Assembly: GCA_963921825.1 (NCBI GenBank)
Contig: OY997596.1
Coordinates: 39,423,932-39,487,931, forward strand
DNA from: Erodium maritimum
Lineage: Eukaryota; Streptophyta; Magnoliopsida; Geraniales; Geraniaceae
Reading direction: 5' to 3'
Length of the DNA stretch: 64,000 nt
Shown: positions 56,089-64,000 of the stretch, one piece after another
Layout of the letters: each line of letters opens with the position of its first letter
Numbering within the stretch: position 1 is the stretch's first letter
Notes under the pieces: model-generated
The model's database searches: none
What the model was told of the DNA's origin: nothing
The model's input: the letters and a program-made list of their open reading frames with translations, nothing else
Translations under genes and position numbers: made by a program

Positions 56089-56377
56089 TTCGTGCTTTCC
56101 AAATCTCTCCTACTTTCAGCCACCATATATTAGTGCATGTGTGAGATTCAGTCATGGTATCTAATACCCATGAATCTTTGGAAGTAGAGAGATGTAGCTC
56201 TATAGAGTTAATACCGATTGAAGGCACGGTCCCACCGCTCTTCCTTAGATCATCCAGGTTTCCTGATGAAGGCGCAGTCCTACTGCCCTTCTTCAGATCA
56301 TCCAGGCTATTTGATGAAGGCGCAGTCCCACTGCCCTTCTTCAGATCAGCCGTGAACTTCCTGTAATCCGGTTCCAA
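56009..56377 (-). pseudogene. Copia nucleocapsid-protease junction with 48-bp repeats
   Basis: The reading contains three copies of a 16-residue unit, DLKKGSGTAPSSNSLD and variants, from a 48-bp repeat. KDSWVLDTMTESHTCTN follows, corresponding to SWVLDTGxxxHxC of the copia protease with the catalytic DTG changed to DTM. A frame shift then leads into the 55300-56088 frame. Confidence 0.8.
56226..56370 (-). repeat. Three 48-bp tandem repeats in the copia coding region
   Basis: In plus orientation TTCAGATCATCCAGGCTATT and TGATGAAGGCGCAGTCCCAC recur three times at 48-bp spacing, a multiple of three, so they keep the frame. Confidence 0.85.
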
Positions 56378-56482
56378 TGACCAGGCTGTTGGTAGTAGAA
56401 TCAGACATTCTCAGGTGTCTCATCTTTCTTGCGAAGTGCGCATGGGCCCAGCCCTTGCCACTTCCAATTCCCTTGTTGACCA

Positions 56483-56716
56483 TCAGAATATCCTTGGATC
56501 CCAGATCCCTGAGATATTCTTCTCAGCAGTTAATGACACTTCATGTAACTCTGATATGGTCTTAGAGACAGCCTTGTCAAGGACATATTCTTTGCGTTCA
56601 GACTTGAGGACTATCCTCAAAATTCTGTACCAGTCCAAATAGTTTGTCCCATTTAGGTTGACCTTGTCAAGAATGGTTTTTAATGAAAAACTATTAATGT
56701 TCGCTGAATTTGCCAT
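56483..56716 (-). pseudogene. gag: Copia gag N-terminus (truncated)
   Basis: The 77-residue reading starts MANSANINSFSLKTILDKVN and contains LNGTNYLDWYRILRIVLKSE, the standard N-terminus of a copia gag. It stops after about 77 residues, where the rest of the capsid and the CCHC knuckle are deleted; the next block is the protease junction at 56377. Confidence 0.8.
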
Positions 56717-58260
56717 TTGATCTACAACAGATAAAATTCAATCAGTAAACTGAATAAATTTTATGAAGATCAAGCTTAAACACCAACAATCGATTCTAAA
56801 CCTTTAGAATCTGAAACCAAGATCCTTGATTCACTCGATTAAGCTGAACTAATGCTCACCACTTAATCGAGCTATGTAGGTAGGACTCCATCCAATCACA
56901 TCCAATGTGACTCTTGGCTAGGGTATGCACTTATGTACACGGCTTACCCTATCTGTTACCCTAGCTCAACCTCAGGCTGAGAATCGTAGTCGGGTCCACC
57001 AATTTTCAACTATGGCCCATCACTATGTAGGTGCTCCGCTAATGCGCACGACACCCACATATGTCGTCCAAACCTACTACCCCGCTTCCCCATGGATGCT
57101 CCGCTAATGCGCACGACACCCATAGGACGGGGAGGTAGTAAGGTGTTGATGATTGGGAGGTATCGGACATGACCCGCTTTTACTTGTCCAGTTGTGTTCA
57201 AAACTTTGGCACATCCTAGATGCGATGAGCACATCAACTACATTCCAAATGCAATGATGCCTCAAATTACATCCAATGTAATTCTTCCTTTGAACCCGTC
57301 AACTACATCCAATGCAATGACGGTTCTAAGGGTTCACACACAAGGATTAAAATTCCAATTTTATCTTTGCATGTGAGGCGATATGCTCGGTAAATAAAGT
57401 TAAGCATGCAATTCTAAAACACATAGAATTAATCATGCATAAACTAAACCAAGCATAAAGCGATAAATGTGCACATAATAGCCCCCTAAACTAACTCCCA
57501 CTAGCTTCTTGAGCTCCACCGACTCCAAGCCGATGCCAACACCCGAAAATCCACCAAATGACCTTTTCTCTCTTTCTTCGTCTTGAGTAAAATATTACAA
57601 TTTAATACACGACTCGCAGGTCGGGAATAAATAAATATTACAAACAAGTGGTTCGACGACCACACCTTGAAAGAATAATTACACGCTAACTCTAACGGCT
57701 CGCAGGCCGTGAAAAGCGATAAATAATTAAATCGAGCTCGGGGCTATTATGTACACCATGCCAACATCACATCACACATCGTGTTATCAAACAAGCATGT
57801 TATCAAACATCATGTGATTTTCCGGTTTTAATTAATAGCCAAGTTTCGAAGTTTTTTGATGCTCGGTTTATCGAAACCGTTCAAAAATGAAACTTTTGAT
57901 CATTTGATCTTCGAGTTCGTCATGACGGTTCCAAACTCGTCATAACTAACAAAACGGTTTAGCCTTGGCATATCAACCATCCAATGGTCATGCTTGGCCT
58001 AGCTCCGTCCAACGGAGGCCCGTTCGGTCCCGGTTTCGGCTCCCCGAGAGTCCCGCTCCCGAGACCCGAAAAATCAAATTTTTTTCAAAATTTCCAGATT
58101 TGAAATAATTTTCAAAAATTCATTTTACATGCATTAAATCCATGAACAAGAATTTAAAACATGTTATCAAACAATTTAGCAAAACAACATGCCAAATAAC
58201 GAAACTTTCAAGCAAAACCGAAACTTTGAACACCGTCTTGTGAATCCCGAAGGTAGCACG
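56717..58260 (-). other. Untranslated leader of the minus-strand copia element
   Basis: About 1.5 kb without a credible frame. A direct repeat ATGCTCCGCTAATGCGCACG, with ACACCCA, occurs at about 57030-57056 and 57093-57122. Confidence 0.6.
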
Positions 58261-58272
58261 GCTCTGATACCA
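58261..58272 (-). promoter_or_regulatory. Primer-binding site (initiator Met tRNA)
   Basis: The minus strand reads TGGTATCAGAGC one base inside the 5' LTR end, complementary to initiator methionine tRNA. Confidence 0.9.
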
Positions 58273-58273
58273 C

Positions 58274-59961
58274 TGTTGGGTCTCGAGGTAGGGTTGGAGA
58301 TGAACCAACTCGCAGCGGAAAATCAAGGAAAACCAAGAGATGATTAAAACCATGAAACAACTAACAAAGAATGGATTCACAAGAGAAAAATTCAGCACTA
58401 GTTCTTACCAAAACAAGAACACCGGGTAACGAATGATTGACTTGAGTCTCCAAGACGCCTACGTATCCACATGGGAATCAAAGCCACGTAGTTCTTCTCT
58501 TTGAGGACTCAAGAACACAAACATGGAGGTGGAAACTAGCCAAACCCGAAATGGCCATGGAAGAGGGAGAGAAAATGTGTTTTCTATTCTTGTCTTGTGT
58601 TTGTTATGTTGAAAAAAGATGACTTAAACATAACAAAACCCATACTTGTCCAACTAAAGGCATGGGACAAGTATGGTGTCAAGTAAGGTGTAAATAGGAC
58701 AAAGTATGGCAAGATAAGATTGGGTTAGGTGGTGAATCACCAACACCATAATCCTTGTCTTGCTTGCTTAGTACTAATTAATCAAGACTTGATTAATTAG
58801 TTCCATGGGCCTTGGTTGCATGGGCCTTTCATGGGCCTCTTGGAACATGGCCCGTGGCCATTTCCAACGAGGTCCCGTGATTCGCTCATCGCCTCCAAAC
58901 CTTCCATACCGGAAATGTCCAACATTATCCGACGCGATCAATCCCAAGACTCCAAGCCTTGTCTCGATCCGTAAAGTCCTATTCACTTACGGGCACATGA
59001 CCCAAAACCCAGTTTTGGTCATGTCCCGAGACAACTCCCTTTTGGCCATTCTCCATAAATGTGTCAATGAGTTTCATCCTCCGGTGTGACCCTTAGGTTT
59101 ATGCATGTCAATAGATCAACGTAAAATACCATTTTACTTGATCATATTTAAGTGGCAACTAACGAGACTTTAGTATTGCCTGACACTACATAACGAATCG
59201 ACCCTGTCGATTCTAACCTTTCTGTCGTCCCTGTCATTATCCTTTTATCTCCGATATCCTGATTGAGATAAGGCATAGAGCCGTCATCCTTATTATTCTC
59301 AATCACCGTTCCTTGATATGTGAGATGACTGAAGATATGATACCCAGTATCATGTGCATGGCCATGCTATTCTTCCAGTCACTCTCGATCAAGCGGCCGA
59401 GAACCGATATCTTTCCCATACCTCAGTATGAGGGATAAATCCCTTAGCCGTCTTTCGTGTCACTCATGTAGCCCGTCCCCAAGCCAATCTTGGCCATTAT
59501 GGAAGCCCTGTTACGGACAACGTTAGGCTCAGGTCAAACTCAGTTGTTGACTACATAGCGATCACAAAGACTCCTTGGTCTAAGGATACATGACAAGCTA
59601 CAACACTGAATATGTTCATGACTTAATCTATGGCACATATTCAGGGCGGGTCGTCCAATATCATGTCCCACATGATATCTATGATCAGACTCCGGAATCC
59701 CATTCCAATGACTAACAGAACGTAAGCCATAAAGAGCCATCTTTCATACTAGTCGCTTCTAGTGAAGCTTTGTTGACTAGGGACCCATCGAGTGTGATCT
59801 ATCTCGATCTATGGTTCTATTCGCATGGTGGGCATAGATCAGAGCACACATCGATATATTACTCCAACACATAAGTAATATAAAGCCGCTTTAATTTTAT
59901 TTTTAACGATGATATATACATTTGGACATTTAGGATTGAACTACGGGCACTAAGACTAACA
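58274..59961 (-). repeat. 5' LTR of the minus-strand copia element
   Basis: Equal in length to the 3' LTR and nearly identical. It adjoins the primer-binding site on one side and the GTTGA duplication on the other. Confidence 0.95.
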
Positions 59962-60605
59962 GTTGATCTAATTGTAAACGAATTCTACGACGGATCGGAC
60001 AATTGGGATGGGTCTGGCGCGCGGTCAACTAATCCTAAGGCAGGAGGATGTGTGGGTTCACGAACTATAGTGGAACCAACAATAAGGTCGAGGAAAACCA
60101 CCTTTGAAGAGCATAAAATGTTGATGCGGGATTGAAAGAAGGCTTATAATACGACGCATAACGTCGAGGCAATGACAAAACAAAGTAACTCCAAATGGAG
60201 CAAGCCCTTCGGAAGGATCAATGAAAATCAACGTAGATGCAGCGGTACTGGGGCGGGGACTTGGAAGGGAAGAGTTGCTGATGGATTGATGGAGGGAGCA
60301 AAGAGTTTGTTGTTCCCGAGTCTTTAAGATCCGGAGATGATTGAATTCATGAGTATCAAAGAATATTTGAGATGGATTGATAAGAAAAAAGGGTTATAGG
60401 TGTAGTGGAGCTGGATGGCTTGGGGTTGGTTCAAGAAATTAATAGAATCATAGCCATGCTCTATCAGGTAGGAGGTCTCTTAGAGTATTGTAGGGTAATG
60501 TTAAGAACCCTTCCTCATATTCTATTTCGTTTCATGCGAAGAATGTCAACGGCCAGCTTATGTGACCATAAGGAATTTGCAGGAGTTGAGCCAAATAAAT
60601 TGGAT
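59962..60605 (+). pseudogene. RNase H-like (RVT_3) C-terminus of a LINE-type protein
   Basis: ENQRRCSGTG follows a KINVDAAV-like start (MKINVDAAV at about 60219-60245), the usual beginning of the plant RVT_3 RNase H. The 60405-60608 reading has ELDGLGLVQEINRI, EYCRVMLRTLPHILFRFMRR and matches the later part of that domain. Stops separate the two. It joins 51057-51501 across the copia insertion. Confidence 0.55.
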
Positions 60606-61448
60606 TAACAATGTAATGCCATTCAATCTTATTGGTATTCTATATTCGGATTTAGCATAATCAAGTTATGTTAGTTTTCAGAAAAATAAAACCAAAATAA
60701 ACTTGATGGTCCTTTTAGTAACCCTATATGATAATAGAGAAAACTTTAGGATGGTGAAAATGATAGTTCAACGAATATTTTTTTCGGATGGAAGAAACTA
60801 GGATTTTATTAATTCATACAAACAAAAAGAACCAGGGTATGAGCATGGACATTTCCAGCAGACAATTTCAACTTTGTGATCCTCTAAATATAGTAGAAGT
60901 AGACTCAATATTGATAATTGTGGTCATTGCCAAGATAAAGAAACTCTAATCCCTTTGGTGAACAATTGTGGCTCGACCTGGTAGATACTAGATTACCATA
61001 CTACTATTTGATCCTATGAAGGGGACTTGTTGCTCGTGAAGGGTGCGATAATAGACCTAAGATCTCAACAATTGGTGGATGATATCGGTTAGCGGATGCT
61101 AACTATGGGGGGGTCGGGATGTTTATCTCTGGAGAGGTTGTTTGCTAGACCTCGCCTAATTCTCATGAGACACTTCTGCAAGTACTATATCGATCAAACC
61201 TAAAGCCCTCTTTCTTGTCACGGTCTTTTCGACTCAATGGATGGAGGCATGTGTACTTTCTTCCATTTCTTGGCCTTCCCAGGAGCTAGCTTTTCCACCA
61301 TACGCCTCACGGTGGTTGTGGGTGGTGCCAAGATAGGGTAAGATCCCCCAATTGGCCCCTAGCTTGTGTATGTTCCGCCCAATTGTGTAGTGGGCAGGAC
61401 TCATTCATTTTTTGTCCTTCTTAATTATGAGTTAGGCGTGATGTTGGT
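60606..61448. other. No intact gene; possible minus-strand LINE tail
   Basis: A T-run at 60777-60783 followed by CGGATGGAAGAAACTAGGAT and TTTATTAATTC looks like the A-tailed 3' end of a minus-strand LINE. I found no target duplication and no coding sequence. The rest of the interval shows nothing I recognise. Confidence 0.35.
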
Positions 61449-61909
61449 TGTAAGAACCGCCCCCGGTCGATCCCGGTCGAACCGGAGGTTTTTGGCGAAA
61501 ATTGACTTTTTTCCGGAAAAGTCAACCGATGACTCCGGGAGTCATTCGGGACCTTTCCGGGACCCAAAAAGCTTATCCATCGTTACAGTTAGCTTAGTTG
61601 GGTCATTTCCTTTCAAACGACACCTTTTGTGAAAAAGTCAAACCCGGGTCAAACTTGGTCGATTTTGGATTATTATCGAATAAAATAATAAGGGCTGAGA
61701 TATTTTGATGTAGGAATGGTCCCCATAGGGACACATGTCCATGTTAGCTTGGAAGGGAAGAAAAGGGGGTGAAAAGACCAAATGGTCCCCACATAAGGAC
61801 AAAGGAGAGAGAGAGGGGATAGAGGACGAAAGGGACATTTCCACCTTGAGGATAAGAGCAAATGGGAGCAATTTTTCTGCTCATTTTTACATGTTGGCTG
61901 AACCTAGCT

Positions 61910-61917
<8 letters not shown>

Positions 61918-61944
<27 letters not shown>
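61918..61944 (+). repeat. (AG)n microsatellite
   Basis: A GA/AG dinucleotide run lies in the front third of the LTR. A purine-rich GAGAGAAAGAGAGAAG stretch is at the corresponding place (about 9272) in the LTR at 8800. Confidence 0.85.
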
Positions 61945-63061
61945 CAAACCTCCATTGTTGCTCCTTGAAGCTTGAAGAAGAAGCAAGAGAAAGGAAGCTC
62001 CTTTTTAGCCATCTCTACACCAAATCGTCTCAAATTTACCTTATCTTCTTCATCTCTCCATTTGTATGCTTTATTTCCTTAGTTGATGAAATTGGATTTG
62101 TGGGTTTGAGTAAAGATAACTTGAACTAGTGAGTTTTGAGTGTTGGATGGCTTAAATGCTAATTTTTGAAGAAGAGGTGGAGTTAGATGAGAGAAATAAA
62201 TTGATTTGAGTAGTTTTTGATGAAACCCACTTGGGTCTTGAAACTTTGGTTGATTTGAGGTGGAAATTGAAGTTCTAAAGCTTAAAAATGGTGTTATGGA
62301 GAACCTAGAACTAGTTAGGAGCTTATTGGAGAATTTTGATATTTTTCCGGCGACCGGAGGCTCGCCGGAGCTCCGGCCGGTCGCCGGAATCCGGCCACCG
62401 GTGATGGAAATGACCGGCCATGGTTCAGCCACCCTTGGAAGAGACCGGCCAAGGTCCGACCACCCATGACCGTGACCGGCCGGCCGGTTGAACCACACAC
62501 GGCCATGTGTGGCCGTGGGGCCCACATGGTCGAGTTTTGGTGGTTTGGAAATTGTGATGGTCGTGATTGACCCTCGGGACGATGTTTTCACACCCGGAAC
62601 AAATTATGGAGGTGATTCCTAGAATTTCGGAAAAACCGATTAGAAACTTAAATTACGAAATTGGGAAGGCTCGGACCCCGGAATTTATTTCCGTCAAGTG
62701 AATTGGAAAAAGTAAACTTAATTAGGATTGTTAGAAATGAAAAGGGAAACTTTCGGAATCCCGAGGGACGTTTTTCCGATTCTGGGCGAAAATGGGCCTC
62801 CCGGACCCATTTTGACAAGTTGTGCAATTGGGATTAGTTTGGGTATTTCCCCCTTTAATCCACACTTGAATTAGCATTAATTAGTGTATTGCTTGTAATC
62901 TTAGAATTTGGACACGAGCGTGACGGAGGAGGAAACTTTGGACGGGAGGAAGCTAGCCAGGTCATCAGCAGCTAGGAGTTGAGAGTTGATTACTTTTGAG
63001 GTAGGGAAAGTAGCGAATACCGGTTTAATTACGGAAAGTTACTAGTATGCATGTATGTTAC

Positions 63062-63190
63062 TAATAACCGGAAAGGTCCTAATTTGCATATAGGATGTGA
63101 TTCACTAGAATAACCGCTTTCAATTACATTAATAACCAGAAGAGTCTTAGTTGGCATATAGGATGTGATTCACTAGAATAATCGCTTTCA
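63062..63190 (+). repeat. Two copies of a ~58-bp unit in the third LTR
   Basis: GCATATAGGATGTGATTCAC and TAGAATAACCGCTTTCAATT recur. Comparable units are at 10280-10410 in the LTR at 8800. Confidence 0.8.
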
Positions 63191-64000
63191 ATTCTTGGGA
63201 AATTGTCGTGCTGGTAGAATGGCAATGTCGAGCCTTAGAGTTGCGTGTTGATTGATGCCATGATCTTTTATTGAGATGCATGATGTGTGACTAAGTGTCG
63301 ATAAGATTAAGAATTATGTTATGATATACTCGGTGTAGCATATTGTGGTTATGTGTGGGCAAGTGTGCCGTGTTTGATGTGATGTGAACCTTTGGTTGTG
63401 ATATGATCGGGTGAGTGATAGACCGATTTGTGTGTTATGGTGAGTTGGCTCGGTTGGTTTACCATGGTCGAACTATGGCATTGTGATGCGTGTTCCTCTC
63501 TTGATGTGTGTTCCAAGAGGAGTTGTGTCCGGTAGAATACCTACACTGAGAGAGTATGCCGGTGTAGAGTATCCAGGACGAGGACGGTTTAACCATTACC
63601 CTGATGCTATGTGGTCCGGGAAGGCGTACGACCGAGGTATGTGCCGGTCCGTTATGCGTGAGGCCCCGAGTCTCCGTGACGGGAAGACATCCGACTGAAT
63701 GTATTGCCGGTCAGGTATGTTACCCCGAGTCTCGGTGACGGGAAGATGTCGGGACCGAAGCTTAGTGTTCTGGTACGATATAAATGGGGCGGCTGCGATA
63801 GCTGGTGTTGTGGGGAATGGTTGTACTCAGTTATGTGTTGTTCTGCTGTGTGTTATGTGTGTGCTGGTTGGCTTTGTGCGTTGGGTTATATGTGATTTTG
63901 ATCTTACGAGGGTGATTAGTGGTTGGTACTTGTCCGTGGGCGTTGTTGTTAGCTATGCTTTGCTAGTATGCCTTAATTGGACGGTTACTCGTGGTGGTGA

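Larger units (their letters stand above)
51507..59961 (-). mobile_element. Ty1/copia retrotransposon, minus strand, young but non-coding
   Basis: The 8455-bp element has GTTGA on both sides and LTRs of equal length (1688 bp each; 51507-53194 and 58274-59961) that differ at about 13 positions by eye. The primer-binding site (58261-58272) and polypurine tract (53195-53206) are in the right places for a minus-strand element. Gag, protease, integrase, RT and RNase H blocks are in copia order (integrase before RT). All are broken by many stops, frame changes and deletions. It fits a copy moved by proteins from a relative. Confidence 0.95.
61449..64000 (+). mobile_element. 5' part of a third Tekay-like LTR (cut by window edge)
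   Basis: Begins TGTAAGAACCGCCCCCGGTC and follows the LTR at 8800 in outline: the AAAAGTCAACCGATGACTC block, the CCGGCC-rich block at 62340-62500, the GAG-then-GTAGGGAAAG donor at 63001, the GGTCCTAATTTGCATATAGG repeats at 63070-63190 and TAGTATGCCTTAATTGGACG near 63967. It leaves the window just as the hairpin-acceptor module begins (GTGGTGGTGA). Its sequence differs enough from the 8800 LTR to be another subfamily. Confidence 0.8.

Overview
This window is nuclear DNA from a flowering plant, probably a eudicot. The evidence is a two-exon R2R3-MYB gene and a dense, nested set of plant-type transposable elements: chromovirus-like Ty3/gypsy LTR elements, Ty1/copia elements, L1-type LINEs, and Mutator-like miniature elements with 9-bp target duplications. 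I found no tRNA, rRNA, CRISPR array or operon. The MYB gene at 6531-7475 (minus strand) is the only gene I regard as an intact host gene. The species cannot be fixed from the sequence.

Layout. 1-1238 is the 3' part of a Tekay-like LTR, followed by a decayed L1-type LINE (1239-4452) and a NAM-associated-domain gene remnant near 4.5-5.0 kb. The MYB gene and its upstream region occupy 6.5-8.5 kb. A ~1.2-kb LINE-like retroposon with a 20-bp target duplication (8545-8564 and 22043-22062) is split by a 12,257-bp Ty3/gypsy element (8800-21056, target duplication GACAT). From 22 to 26.4 kb lie a LINE RT remnant and two minus-strand non-autonomous LINE-type insertions, each with recognisable target duplications. 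26.5-27.2 kb holds a terminal-inverted-repeat element filled with a minisatellite. 27322-35992 is a decayed Ty1/copia element whose 5' LTR region was hit by a solo gypsy LTR (about 27582-30582). 37.0-38.5 kb is a second terminal-inverted-repeat element containing a 459-bp Mutator-like MITE (37594-38052). 38.9-41 kb is a minus-strand DUF4283/zinc-knuckle LINE ORF1 remnant.

43372-51051 is a gag-only LTR element (target duplication GCGTG) whose 3' LTR carries a 1257-bp foldback element with a 156-bp-arm hairpin. 51507-59961 is a young but coding-dead minus-strand Ty1/copia element (LTRs 1688 bp each, target duplication GTTGA) inserted into an RNase H-type LINE remnant. 61449-64000 is the start of another Tekay-like LTR, cut by the window edge.

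How the parts relate. The elements form a stack of insertions whose relative order can be read from the target duplications. Several are non-autonomous, or were mobile after their coding capacity was lost, so they presumably depended on proteins from elsewhere. The least expected signal is in the gypsy-type LTRs. Distinct subfamilies share a candidate 5' splice donor (AG then GTAGGGAAA) and, about 1.3-1.65 kb downstream, a conserved TGAGCG/GCTCA hairpin followed by a pyrimidine tract and ACAG. Together these would bracket the tandem-repeat arrays as a putative intron inside the LTR. This is an inference from sequence alone.
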